Shown in pieces: positions 52,450 to 63,982 of a stretch of DNA of 64,000 bases. Below the pieces are notes generated by a model. The model searched no databases, was not told where the DNA came from, and saw only the letters and a program-made list of their open reading frames with translations. Position 1 is the first letter of the stretch. Each line of letters starts with the position of its first letter. Source of the DNA: Certhia americana (Eukaryota; Chordata; Aves; Passeriformes; Certhiidae); NCBI GenBank assembly GCA_018697195.1, contig CM031858.1, positions 79,429,133 to 79,493,132 on the forward strand. The letters are read 5' to 3'. A program made the translations under genes and the position numbers.

Positions 52450-52506
52450 ATGTTTAGAGCTGCAAGAAAGCAACTTTGGAAACGGAGCATTGGCAGAGTG
52501 ATAAAG
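52450..52506 (+). CDS. DNAH5: Axonemal outer-arm dynein heavy chain, coding exon 1 (N-terminus)
   Basis: First coding exon of a ciliary outer dynein arm heavy chain, the motor ATPase that drives motile cilia and sperm flagella. It encodes 19 residues, MFRAARKQLWKRSIGRVIK, which match the conserved start of vertebrate DNAH5 (MFR..R.QLWK.S..RV). The exon ends in AAG followed by a GTAAGG donor, phase 0, and continues into the exon at 56627. The ATG has A at -3, an acceptable context. The frame stays open upstream to 52279, and a strong acceptor at 52302 makes the bases before the ATG probable 5' UTR of the same exon. The large motor domains lie beyond this window. DNAH8 is the alternative: the two paralogues are similar here. 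The absence of a recognised gene (GLO1 is the expected DNAH8 neighbour) in 31 kb upstream of the CpG island favours DNAH5. Confidence 0.82.
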
Positions 52507-55500
52507 GTAAGGAAAACTGAATTTTGGACTAGGTTTAGACTAATGAATATGTAATTTGAATAAAGATTTCTATTGAGGGGGGAGGGCATAGAAATGTGTA
52601 CTTTAAAATAGGTGTAAGTGGACGATGTTAGTTGCACAATTTGTTCTGAAAGGCAAATTTGCACTGGGAGGTGTTTATGCATTTGGCTAATGGTACTTGT
52701 ATCTTGCCCAGATTGTTGCAATGGTCTGGTAATGGTATGATTTCACAAATGCTGTGTTAGTACACTAAAGAGTTTGATGTTAGATGTGGAAACAAGATAG
52801 GGTTTGACTCTGCCATGAAGGAAAATAGAAATGTAATATCACTTTGCCTATACTAAGATGGGAATAGAATTTTGAAGGCAATATTAACATTGAGAAACTA
52901 CAGTAAAATATAGAAGTCATTAAGATACTTAGACTCATTTTAAAAGCTGGTTATTTAAACAAAAACTGTTCCTGAGTTAATGCAATGTGATAATGCCTGT
53001 GCAGAGCTCTGATTTTTGAGATTTAGAAGTTAGCTAAGGGAACTGCCCTAATTCTTTAGGGTTTGTATTTTTTTGGAAAGAGGAAATAAAAACATTGAAA
53101 CTTGAAAATTGAAAGCTCAGGGAGCTTAAAAATGTGTAAAATGGTTTGCAGTTTGCTTTTGAAGGGAAATTAATGAGCAAGGCTTATGTAATAAAAAGCA
53201 TCTTAGCAAGTTAAAGGAGAGAAAAAGGAATTCATGGTGGTTAAATAAATTTTGGATAAGCCAGTAAATTAGCAATAAAACATTCTTACTTTTTGACTCT
53301 TTCACTACTGAACTTCCCTGTGAAATCTTGCTCATCCATAAGACTTTGATTTCAGTATGTCTAAACTCAGTGATGCACAGTATTCTAACAACAAAATGTG
53401 TCATTTTCTGGATAGCGAGTGTTCAGAACAAGTTTTATCTTGTGTACATATGACTTGCATACTAAACAACATTCTTGCTAGCTCTATTCAGGGTGTCTGC
53501 ATCAGCAGCTAGTCTGCAATGGAGAAGCTGGCAATAGTCCATAGCTGGTTTCTGAGCCTTTCGCTGTTTCATAAAAAACCCCCCTGGAATCTCTGACTTG
53601 TGCTCTTTCAGTAGGTAAAGCTCTTTACCTGCTGCTTAAATATATATATACTTTTGTAGCAGCTAGGAAACTTTAAAAAAGATTTAATTTAATCTCCAAT
53701 TTTTTCTTCAGTCTGATGGTGAGATGTTTATGGGTTTAGGTATATGAAAGATAGATTTAGGAATCTCTCCCTTTTCTTGTTTCAGGAGAAGATGTCTGTT
53801 GAAATTAGTTTCCTGTGTAAAATGGTCAGCACTTAGGTATTAATAAGTTTAAGGTTTTATGTAACATAAAACAAGCTACATGTTATGACTGGACTAATCA
53901 TCAGAAAAGGACTTTTCAGTTAATTAGTTTAGCTTTGGACCTTCATCTGTTGTGAGACTCAGTCACATGACCTCTTACGTTTATAATGGAGAGTGGTAAA
54001 AGAAACTCAAAACAGCTTGGCCGTGTTACCTGTGTTGTTCTTTACGTGAAAATTTGAGCTGAAGCTGTACCATAAAAAAGTTGCACAATCCTTCCAGATA
54101 TCTAAGTGTGGCAGTGTTTGTCTCTTCTAAATACTGCAGCTTCCTACATCATGGGACATTAGGAAGAGGTTTTGATGTATGACCTTGATCAGAGTTGCTG
54201 CTGATATTTTTCAGGCTTTGCATGTCTGTATTACTGCATGTAACAACAATTTGTCTCTTACCAACATAAATGAGAGTGTGTTTCAGCATCCTTCCTCTTC
54301 AAATCTTAGTCTTTCAGTGACATATGAAATTCTTTATTACATAGAGCTGCCTATTCTTGGGTAATTTTTTAGTAGAGATTCAGTTTAGGCCTATGTACTT
54401 TTGTAGTGAATACTGCAGGATATAAAATTGCAAAAAACTCCTAGGCCATGACCACAATGCTGATTTGAAGTCAGATGTGAGGGTAGCTAAAGGAGAAAGG
54501 GAACAATAAGAGAGAGAAAGCTCAGAGTTTTCTTGTATTTAATTCCCTGAGATTCCTAATACTAAGTAAACAACACTTCATTTGGGGAAGAAGATTGTAG
54601 AAATAACTCATCAAAATACAGAAGCATGACAGCTTGAATTGTTTTGAGTGTGCTTGCACTGCATTGCAGCAATATCAGGAAAAAACGTGTGGAACTTGGA
54701 TATAGAAATATCCGACTTATCAATGCAAATGTTCCAGTCGTGAACTCTAATAAATACAAGTCAAAGTCTTAATCTTCCTAAAACTTTACCATTTAGTTAA
54801 TAACTTCCTTTTCTCTAGGTATGGTTCTTTTAAAGTTTTGTGATATCTTAATGAATATTCTTGTTACTGGACTTAGACATCAAATATTGTCCAGTGCTGT
54901 ATGAACAGCTATGCACAATAGCTTGTATATTTGTTCTAGGACTTGAGACACTGCAAATAAAAAAGCTGTTAAAAACTGGAAACAAACATCTGGGCATAAT
55001 TACTCGGTGTGAGAAGAAGGTGCTTATGAATTCAGTCTATACAAACAGCAACTTGTAGAAGAAATGGAGGCTATGAACATGTCAAAAGCATCTGTATAGG
55101 TGGAGCTGGTGACTTAAAAATGAGTGTAAGATGGTAAGATGTCTTGTATAGTGGTATATCTGGAGCTCTATGTTGGAAACAAGCAGAGTACAAAAGTAAT
55201 CTCTCTATAGTTAAAGTAAAACAATATAGTTCAAGTAAAAGACTTCTTTCTGTATTAAATAGAAACTGATTGGTAGAGTATTGGTTGTATTTCTATTTTT
55301 TTTTTGTTAAAGATGCCCTATCAGTTGCGTTCAAATTACTAGGACAATACTTTTGAGCATTCGATTGTTGTCATCTAGTGTGAAAGAAGCTGATTCAGAC
55401 AAAATGGTTTTTTGCATGTCTAACGAGGAGGAAAATTTCTACTCGTGTTTAAAAACATGTAGGAAAATCCAATCCTGTGATGGTGCTTCACTTTCAGGAA

Positions 55501-56626
55501 ACTGGAGACCATGTTAGGGTATGAGAGAGGTAAAATAGCATAAAGTACATGTATGAATTAATCTGCTACTGTGTTCTTCTGTTCTTCAGAAGTATCTGTG
55601 TAAAGAACAGGATTTTTATGTCTGTCTTTTATATGGAAAAATATTTCAAATGCATTCAGCATTTATGAAGGAATGGCAGTAGTTATTACCAGATATTTGA
55701 AAATTCCTCCAGAAAGTAGGAAATATATTTACATAAGGATCTAAAGTATATTATGCAGGTCTTTTTGGCTCTGGAAAAGCTTTGTGAATAAATCACTTAT
55801 GCATACTTTATAAAGTTAGTAGTTTTTTCCTAATCACTGGAGAAATAAGGATTGAATTTACCGCCAATGAAACATAATTCTAAATTTCTTTTGAAAATGA
55901 AATTATATTGAATCTTGTAACCCGCAAGCACAATAATACCAGTAACTATTCCAGAAGGCTATTTTGTCTATAATGTAATGAGGTGTGTTACATATGGGAT
56001 TTCAATTTAATTAGAAGAATAGGCTTACTGCTTGAAGAATGGTATAATAGCTATAGTTAAGCACATTTGTAAACACTTGTGTACCATGAGGCTTGTGATT
56101 TGTTTTACTTCTCATTATATTAAAGAGATAATGTATAAAACCCTAGCTTCCTCCAGCAGCATCTGTCTTTATTAGAGAATGCTTACAATATCTTCCACGA
56201 ATAACAAAGATCAGTCTGAATCTTGTCTTGACTTGATGGTCATATGTGACTAGACTGAAAAGCTGAGACAAAGGACTTAGGGTGTTGAAGGTAACTTGCA
56301 GAATAATGGAGCTGTACATATAAAATATTTTTTTTTCTACAGAGACTTTCAACAAATTATCTTTTTGTACAACTTTATTTGTGATAGAAATGTTGTGATA
56401 AATCTGAAAATAGAACACCAGAAACAAATTGTAAAATTATAACAAAGGCTGCTTCTAAAGTTTTCATTTGAGTGCCTTAAAAGCATAAATCACAAGTGTG
56501 CAAGAATGTTTACTGACTTTTTTTTTACAGGCCTTTACTTTTAAAAATAAATTTTAAAGCTTTCTTTATTTTTGTCTTCAAATTAGATCGTGAATTTTTC
56601 ATTGTCCACTTTGTATTTTATAACAG
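52507..56626 (+). other. DNAH5: DNAH5 intron 1 (between coding exons 1 and 2)
   Basis: About 4.1 kb, AT-rich, GT...AG borders. Only a short (AT)n at about 53640 stands out. Confidence 0.8.
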
Positions 56627-56761
56627 CAAAAGCTCAAGGAAGAGAGGGAGGCTAAACGTGCTCATCTGGATGGCAGGCATGATTACTTACTGGATATCGT
56701 TGCCTCTTGTGTGCATCTGGACAAAGCAGAAGTAGAAGATGCTATTCTTGATGGTAACCAG
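56627..56761 (+). CDS. DNAH5: Dynein heavy chain coding exon 2
   Basis: A 135-base exon of 45 codons, phase 0 at both ends. It is preceded by a pyrimidine-rich tract ending in ATAACAG and followed by the donor GTAATC. The product includes the stretches [28 protein letters not shown] and [11 protein letters not shown], a signature of the extreme N-terminus of DNAH5/DNAH8-type heavy chains (the tail region before the DHC_N1 domain). It contains no stop and its frame fits exon 1 and exon 3 exactly. Intron 1, from 52507 to 56626, is about 4.1 kb of AT-rich sequence without other recognisable features. Confidence 0.9.
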
Positions 56762-57429
56762 GTAATCTGATAAATTTGAAAGTGAAGCTCATAGTATACT
56801 TCGGAACTAATATTACCATTAAAATCTTGGTGAAATAGTTTTCAGATTTCACACCTGAGATTACTCAAATCCTCTCCTTGAAAAAAATTTTTTCATCAAT
56901 TTAATTAATTTGAACAAAAATGTCCTTAATTCCAGGACCTATTGTAACAATATTGATTTTTAAATTGATTAGAATTTTTCCTTTCCTGTGATTATAGATA
57001 ATATGCTAAAACCTGTGGCTGTATTTTATAGTTAAACAGTGTGAAATCTTCCAGCCCTTGAGTACACAGCACACAGAGGTTAAAGAGTCCTGTCCACAGC
57101 AGGTTGCATGTTGTTTCCATAAGGCTGCCAGCAGCATTTATGAGACTATATTGTAATCTAGCTTAGTAAATTGAAATAGGTAGAAACTACTTCACAAAAT
57201 AGAATGGCTTATGTGATCTGACTGTGTCTGCATAAAGGCTAATGCAAATTTATATATTGAGACATTGTAAAAGACCAGTTTTTAAAAAAACCTAGTTAGG
57301 CACAAGTAGTAATTTTACTTCCTGACACTAACGTAAGTATGGCCATGTTTGGGTTTTTATGGTTTGTTTTCTCTCATATTCTCTTTCCATCTGCATGCCT
57401 TCAATTTATACATTCCCATTTCAATGTTA

Positions 57430-57861
57430 ATATTGTTGAGAAACTGAAGGAACTCCAGTGGAAGACCAGTAAGAAAGAGAGGGACACAGGGTACATGAAG
57501 TATGAGATGAGGGAGAAGAAGAGGTTGAGTGGCACTTAAATAGTAGCCTGCAGCTGCTGGAAGAGCTGCTTGAAGAGTGGTTGCAAAGATGACAGAGCTG
57601 AACTATTTTCAGTGGGTGCAGATGATAATTCCAAAGATAAAACCACATTTTGCAAAATGGCCACCAAGAGATCCTTCTTCACCAGGAGGCTAATGAAGCA
57701 TGGGAATAGGTTACTTCAAGGTAGTTGTGGAATTTCTGTCCATGGGGTTTTTGAAACTCAGCCTAGGAAAAACTCTCGATGATCTGAGCTGTTGTTGGTC
57801 ACACAGGAATCTGGCCTCACGACCCCCCAAAGGCCCCTTCCAACATTTCTGTGACTTCATG
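57430..57861 (+). mobile_element. CR1 LINE 3' end in dynein intron 2
   Basis: Plus-strand CR1 3' region: 'agatccttcttcaccaggagg' near 57669, then GGAATAGGTTACTTCAAGG and 'aaaggccccttccaacatttctgtgacttcatg' at the end. It lies between coding exons 2 and 3 and has no effect on their splice sites. Confidence 0.7.
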
Positions 57862-58582
57862 TGATAGCAAATGAGCAGTGCAGAACATTGTCATGAACAT
57901 TAAAAAGCAGAATTTGTTTCAGCCTTTGTGCATTCTATCTCTAAATGGTTTTCCTGGCAAACTGTACTGCCTGAGAATAGCTGTCAGATGAGGAAAATAT
58001 TGGCAGTTTTTATACTTGGAAAGAGAAAAGTGTAATAGTTGTTTTGACCTCATCTTGGAGGGCTCAGCCAAGATTTTTTGGAATAGCAGTTCATTATCTT
58101 GGTGTAACTGAGGCTTGTTATTAATGGGAGAGGGATAATTGAGGCTTTCTTCCAGCTTCTGATGATCTTTTAGCCTTTTTTCTGCACTAGAAAGCACAAA
58201 TGGTACCATCTAATGTTTTTGAAGATGAACTTAAGGAGCCTTTTCTGCTAAAGATAGCTATGCAGTTAGGGACTCCATAGATGAGTGATTCAGATCTAAA
58301 AAAGTAATGGATGAGGCCAGACTTTCGAGTGCTGTGACAGGGATCAGCATATTAGCAGAAAGCAACTCAGTTTCTCTCTCAGCCTGTATGGCTTGTACAT
58401 AAGATTTGTGGACTTCACTACCAATACATGCTTCAGGGATGCTTGATGGCAGCCTTGAATTGATGAAGAACTGTGAAATTGTCCTGATGCTCATAAATAA
58501 GTAAATAAGCAAAGACTTCCTCTGTTGCTGTGACATGAATCAAATCAGTGACATATTATGATCTCAGCATGATTTCAAACAG

Positions 58583-58667
58583 ATAGAGCGCATTAACAGA
58601 TTCCTGGCTCCTGGAGGTCTGCGTCATCTGATGTTCTACTATCAAGATGTGGAGGTAATGGATACAG
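58583..58667 (+). CDS. DNAH5: Dynein heavy chain coding exon 3
   Basis: An 85-base exon encoding 28 codons plus one base: [20 protein letters not shown], then QDVEVMDT, then the first base of a split Glu codon. The acceptor is TTTCAAACAG. Two donors are possible. GAG|GTAATG at 58655 looks usable, but joining it to the next exon gives a stop after about 13 codons. ACAG|GTAAAG at 58668 is phase 1 and joins the 63406 exon in frame, so I chose the second. The block [14 protein letters not shown] is strongly conserved in DNAH5. Intron 2 (56762-58582) holds a CR1 fragment. Confidence 0.9.
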
Positions 58668-58826
58668 GTAAAGCAATTTTTATTCTCCTTCAACGTGTTA
58701 TAGTTGTGCTGAGGAAAAGCAAAGTGCAAGGAAAAAGAAAATAGTCAAGTTCTTATAAACTGGGACATAAAGCAAGTCAGGTTTGGTCATACCAAGGCAT
58801 TGATTGCTGGTCATGAAATGAGGATT

Positions 58827-59790
58827 TGTCACACTATGACACGAACGAACACATGCACTCACTACAACTTTCTTAGCAAAGAAAGGAGGAAAAGAGGATG
58901 TTTATTGTATGACCTCAATATATCTCGGGTTTATAAAAAAATATTTTTGTGTGTCTCTGCCGGTCGGCTGTTTTCCCCTGATTCCTGAGAATGTACAATT
59001 TTGTTTTCCCCAGCCAGAGATCTTGAAAAGGAAAGGCCGTGAGTCATCTCTTCTTATGTTTTCTTCAGCGTTTATTATTTCTTATCATTATATTCTGTTC
59101 CTGACCTGCAGGACTCCTCACTATAGGTCAGTCCAAGGCACAAAACCCTGAATCCCCCACACACAGGGTGGTGTGTACATTTATACTACAATCCACATAA
59201 TCAGTATTTATAAAACTTCTCCAATAACTATTATACATGTTAGAAAGTTAGACTCTAGTCTGAACCAACCATAACGTGCCACCTCACTGCAGAAAATGGA
59301 GCAGATGAGGAAGAAGGAGGATGCCCAGAAGCCACGTGGACCTCTCCATTCTGTCTTCACCTGTCTGCAATCCTAAACCCCCATATATCTGAAATTCTCA
59401 CTCTGCAATAAAACTACACACTATTCTACTATCTAATACACATTCTTGAAAACTCTGCTTCATTCCAGAGCCTAAAAGCCCTTTTTCCATGAACAAAGCT
59501 TAAAAAACCTGTTTGTCAGAGATCTTAAAATCTCTTAAACATGCAAAGAAATATTCCTCATAATTCCAGACTCTGACAAATATATATACTGTTTTAAAGA
59601 TGACCAGGGTTTGGAGGGTGAAGTTTCCACCTCTCCAACCACACTGGTCAAACCAAGAGTCTATCAATTCTCACTTCCTCTAGAAAGGAATGCAAACCAA
59701 TTATTGTTTACATGAAAGTGCATGAGAACTTCACTACAAAAATGCAAAACATCATAAGACTACAAAAAACATTCAAAAATAAGGGTGACA
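58827..59790 (-). mobile_element. Third LTR of the provirus family, split by a nested LTR
   Basis: 58827-58922 and 59585-59790 together match the LTRs at 22997 and 28174 end to end. The left part has TATGACACGAACGAAC and the right part has CCACCTCTCCAACCACACTGG and the closing GGGTGACA. They are separated by a 656-base insertion (58923-59578). It lies in dynein intron 3. The right flank does not look like a polypurine tract, so it is probably a solo LTR, though no outer target duplication is obvious. Confidence 0.75.
58923..59578 (-). mobile_element. LTR nested inside the older LTR, with 6-base target duplication
   Basis: Flanked by AATATA on both sides (58917-58922 and 59579-59584), the 6-base duplication typical of class II retroviruses. 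The minus strand starts TGTCAGAGTC. A TTTATT near 59070 gives a minus-strand AATAAA, and a TATA-like TATAAATG lies near 59180. The other edge reads TCTC where TGTC/TG would be expected, probably a point mutation. The family is unrecognised. Confidence 0.65.
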
Positions 59791-60359
59791 AAACAAAGTA
59801 CTTCCTTGTGAGCTCAGCAGCTCTTGCCTGTGGATTGATAATTAAAAGGTGACTTTCACACAGGGTGAGCAGTGATAGATGCCCTTCCTCCTCCCCTTCA
59901 GTGACACCACTTGTTGACCCTAGAAGCCATCCACATTTCTTGGCACATGACCATCCACCTAGGGGTGGTCCTGTTACATGACAAATGGCCTTCATGAGGC
60001 CCACATTATAGGTACAAGTCTCTTCTGTACATACCCCTTTACTGACTGCCCCGATATTCCACACTTCTGGGGGAAATCTCCTTATCCCTTATCCTGGAGG
60101 TAGCTCAGGACGCCTGTGACAAGGACATTCTCCTTTTGCCCATGGCTTCTCTCTCAGAGCCTCCAGTGTTGCTGCTGTTGGGAGTAGCCAGGTGCTCCGG
60201 GACCTGTCAGAACTTGTGACTGGTTGGTGGGAATTCACCCACTTGGTGACCCTGGATGTACATGAACAGCCCTGTAAACATATTTTTACATAGCTGTATA
60301 AATGTGTTTATACACAGGTAAACATATACATAGATGAATGTACAAATATGGATTTATAT

Positions 60360-60418
60360 TTCATGCATTTTCAGCATATGTGTATGTATGTATTTTCTTC
60401 AGTATATGTGTATGTATC
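60360..60418 (+). repeat. Imperfect TATG-rich repeat
   Basis: Two near-copies of 'atatgtgtatgtat' about 30 bases apart, in dynein intron 3. Confidence 0.55.
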
Positions 60419-61497
60419 AAAAAGGGATAAAAAGACTATTTAATATGATATAGGCAACTTTAATAAAAAAAGTTTGAATGCACATAGAAATATGTGCAAT
60501 AGAAAGTTTAATGAAAGCACAAGCCCAACCACTAGTTTAGAAATCTGATGAACAAGTTTTAACATGCTAGAGACGAAGTGGTGAAAGTATGATAAAAAAA
60601 GTGTGAGGAAAGGGTCAAAACCTAGAATTCTAATGAGAGTTGCCCATACCCAAACCAATCAGATCACACTACAGTACAGTATGATTTTAGTAACCTTTTG
60701 GGGTGCGGTTCTAAATGTAGGCAATATGGAAAGCAGTAGAAAAAACAACATACAAGCAAAACCCAAATGAATTCACAGTACAGTGTGCATTGGGTGAATA
60801 CGCAAAAGTCCCTAGAAAATCATACAAAGGAGGAAAAAAACTGTTAAAAAAAAAAAGGTAGTGATGGAGAAGACAGTGGGGACTAAGTGAGTGGGCTGGA
60901 GATTGACTTTGCCCACAGCTGTAAGTGTAGTCACTTTTAATGCTATCAGACAATAAAACTTCTGTACATTTTCCCTTTGTAGGTTGAGCAGAGTTAGTAA
61001 AAGGATTATCTGTATTGATTGTTTAGGGCTGTGATTCACAGGCTGTCAAAGCAAAAATCTCAGTTGTGGTGGTGGCTACTAATTGGTAAAGATAACTGAG
61101 TTTTTGGTATTACATGTACCTTCTTGGCAAGGGCACTTACTATGGCCACCTCACACACAAGCTAGTTTTCTGACCCTGGTGTGGACCAACCAACACTTCT
61201 GTTAGAGCAGAAGATGATGCCATGAAGGGAGTGTACAAGAAATTTTGTGTCTGCAGAGCAGGAGACTGTATCTGTGAGTTCATGAAGATCTTCTTCCGAG
61301 TCTTAAGGTGTCATTTAAAGTTTGATTTCTTGCAGTGTTTGAAGCTCACTATTCATGTGCGTTTAAAAAACTTCTATCACCCTTTTTAGTAAGAGTACAT
61401 CTTTTCTAAAGAGACTGCAGGTTATACTACCTACTTCACCTCCACAGGTAAAGGGAAAACTCTGATGACTTTTGTTGGTCTTGCCTCTGTAATTACT

Positions 61498-62326
61498 TGT
61501 GGCACTTTGACCCTGGCTGGATGCCAGGCCCCAACACAAGCTGCTCACTCACCCTTTCCTGCTACAGCTGGACAGAGTGAAAATGAGATAAGGACTGGGA
61601 CAAAACACTACAAGGGCAAAACAGGCTTGACTTAAAGATAGTAAGTGAATTTATTAACAACTAAATCAGAGCAGGATAATGAAAAGCAAAATAAGCTCTT
61701 AAAAAGCAAAATAAGCTCTTAAAAACACCTTTTCTTCCCCCAACCCCTCCCTCCTTCTCACCGACAGTGCAGGGAGATTGGGTGTGGGGGTTCTGGTCAG
61801 TTGATCACCTGAGGTTTTCCTCTGCTGCCCAGGGTGAGGAGTCCTTCCCCTTCCACGGGAGGCAGTTCTCTGTGAACTTCTCCAGTGAGGTTCCAGTCTC
61901 ATGAGTAGCAGTCCTGCCAAAACTGCTGTGATGAGAGTCTCTTCCTTATCCCAGTTGAGGTGCAGTTCTCCAAGGACAGGCTGCTCCAGCCTGGATGCAG
62001 GGACCCTCTCTCCTCTGGGTCTCCCACAGGACCAAAGCCTCCTCCAGGCATCCACCTGCTCCAGCATGGGCACCTCCCCCATATTCTCACCTGCTCCTTT
62101 TCTCTGGCTTGATATAAAACGGAGCCCCAAACTTTGATTTTCCTCTCAAATATGTTATCTTGGAGGCTTAGAGGCATTGCCACCATCTCTAATATGCCCA
62201 GCACTGGCCAGCAGCATGTCCATCAGGGATTAGCTCTGCTGGACATGGTGAGAGCTTCCAGCAGCTTCTCACAGAAGCCATCTCTGTGGCCTCCTCGCTA
62301 CCAAGAACCATGCAAAAACCAAAACA
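61498..62326 (-). mobile_element. ERVL-type solo LTR with perfect TTACT target duplication
   Basis: The 829-base element starts TGTGGCACTTTGACCCTGG and ends ACCAAAACA. It is flanked by TTACT at 61493-61497 and 62327-62331, a 5-base duplication as made by ERVL. The layout matches a common bird LTR family: an AATTTATTAAC block, then tandem 'ctccag...ggg' units, then GATATAAAAC and CTACCAAGAACC. The copy at 18220 is the same family inverted. A 20-base unit, AAAAGCAAAATAAGCTCTTA, is duplicated in tandem at about 61681-61721. Confidence 0.8.
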
Positions 62327-63405
62327 TTACTGCAGTACAAAGATAGTGCAAAGTTTATTAACGTGCAATAAATCAAATTAATAACATTTACAGAGTCAGG
62401 TCTTTTGCTGGTGACAGAGCCCTTCTTGTACTGCTGAGGTATATGAAAAGGAGACTTCTTCAGAGCTGTGGTGAGATAAAGGGGAGAGGGAAAGATGATG
62501 CAAACAGAAGGGTGGGGAAAGAACTTACGGTGACCACCTGATCCAAAATAGGGATCCCTGGGGCAGATGGTCATGTTCCTGAAAGAAAAAGTTGTGCAGA
62601 GGGGTCTATCATTTTTTGGATGTTGTCCTTTAACTGCTGTTATAAACAATTTACTTTTTTATCTTCTTACTGTTGTAGTGCCTCACTAAGATGTGTATGC
62701 ATGCAATTTTACTCTGAGGTAATACTGGAAAGCTAGTAACAAAGAGGTATTGTGACCAAAAACATATGAGAAATATTTTACCCTCAAGGACACTATTCCT
62801 TTTCTAAGTGTTGCCAGCAGCCTGAACATGGGAGCAGTATATTCATATTGGGGGAAGAAGAAAGGACAAGGAAGCTACAAGGAGCTTGTAGCTCCCTTAT
62901 TGTTTTTTGTTTGTTTGATTGTTTGCTTTTCCCCCAAAGAATTTGCTATGGCCTCTTTCTCCTTGTTTTCAGAAGGATCCTATTTTTTTTTTCCTTATGT
63001 TAAATGTTTTTAGGGAAGGACAGTTGATAATAGCTCCTCTAAGGTAAAATACCACATTTTCTGGTTTTTCTTTATTTTTTTTTTTTTCCAAGCAAGAGGG
63101 CATTATCTACAACTGCATGATAGAGCCTTTTAAAAAAACTTGAGCCTGAACCATTGTTTAGAAGGAAAAGAAAAACAAGTAAATGAATAGAAATTAAAGG
63201 CTTTTGGTGCAAGAATGGCAAAAATAGGTGAAATATTTCTTACTGTGCCATGAAGACTCTGAATGCTGCATACTTTCTATGGATAGTACTGTGAGGTGCT
63301 TCCAGGAGACTGGTACTCAGAGACACAAATAATGACTAAACTGTGTAGAAAACTTTTCTTTGAATAAATAATCAATGGGTCTTAATTATTTCTTTGAATC
63401 TGTAG

Positions 63406-63569
63406 AGTACTTTGGCCTTCCAGGAATTGGAACAAACTCTCATTTGATCAAGAAGAAGAAACTTAAAGTATTTGTGACAGAGGGAAAAGAAGTTGCTTTA
63501 ACTGGTGTATGCATTTTCTTCATTAGATCTAGTTTTTCTAAACCCATCACAGCTGAGAATATCTATCAA
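63406..63569 (+). CDS. DNAH5: Dynein heavy chain coding exon 4
   Basis: A 164-base exon that completes the split Glu codon and adds 54 codons. It encodes [19 protein letters not shown] and then [20 protein letters not shown] and [16 protein letters not shown]. The KVFVTEG..VALTGVC.FFIR block is characteristic of the DNAH5/DNAH8 N-terminus. The acceptor is AATCTGTAG and the donor is CAA|GTAAGT, phase 0. The linker around FGLPGIGTN is the least conserved part compared with mammalian DNAH5, as expected for the variable junction between exons 3 and 4. Intron 3 (58668-63405, about 4.7 kb) is where two LTR insertion sites lie. Confidence 0.9.
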
Positions 63570-63982
63570 GTAAGTCAGTGATTGCTCATCTCTGTACATA
63601 ATCTTGTTTAAAACTTGTTTTTACCATGGGGTATTTTCTCTCAGCATATAATTTGGCAGCTCTTGACATGGAGGAATGAGTAAAAGGACAGAGATGGATT
63701 AAATGAAACAGGACAAAAAGGGAGGGGAATGGAAATACAGATATTATCTTGTGGCAGCAACTTCATGTGTATCATTGATGTGAGAAAAGGATGCTAAGGA
63801 AGAAAATTTAAGACAATCCGTAATGACAAAGTAATTAGTCAATACCTAAATACTAAGGTGTTAAATTTCAGAAAACTCTAGCAAATTCATTAGAAGGTGT
63901 AACTCTTTTGAGAGTGTATATGTAAATGGTATATAATTAAGATTTTACTGGTGAAAGACCCCTTGTATTGTCTCTTTTACAG

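Noticed and set aside
52224..52721. 165-codon minus-strand ORF
   Set aside because: It overlaps the dynein start exon antisense and has no family signature; a shadow.
58650..58654. First GT (58655) as the exon 3 donor
   Set aside because: Joining to 63406 gives a stop after about 13 codons, whereas the donor at 58668 keeps the conserved frame.
61699..62204. 101-143 codon ORFs at 61.7-62.2 kb
   Set aside because: They lie wholly inside the ERVL solo LTR with the TTACT duplication.
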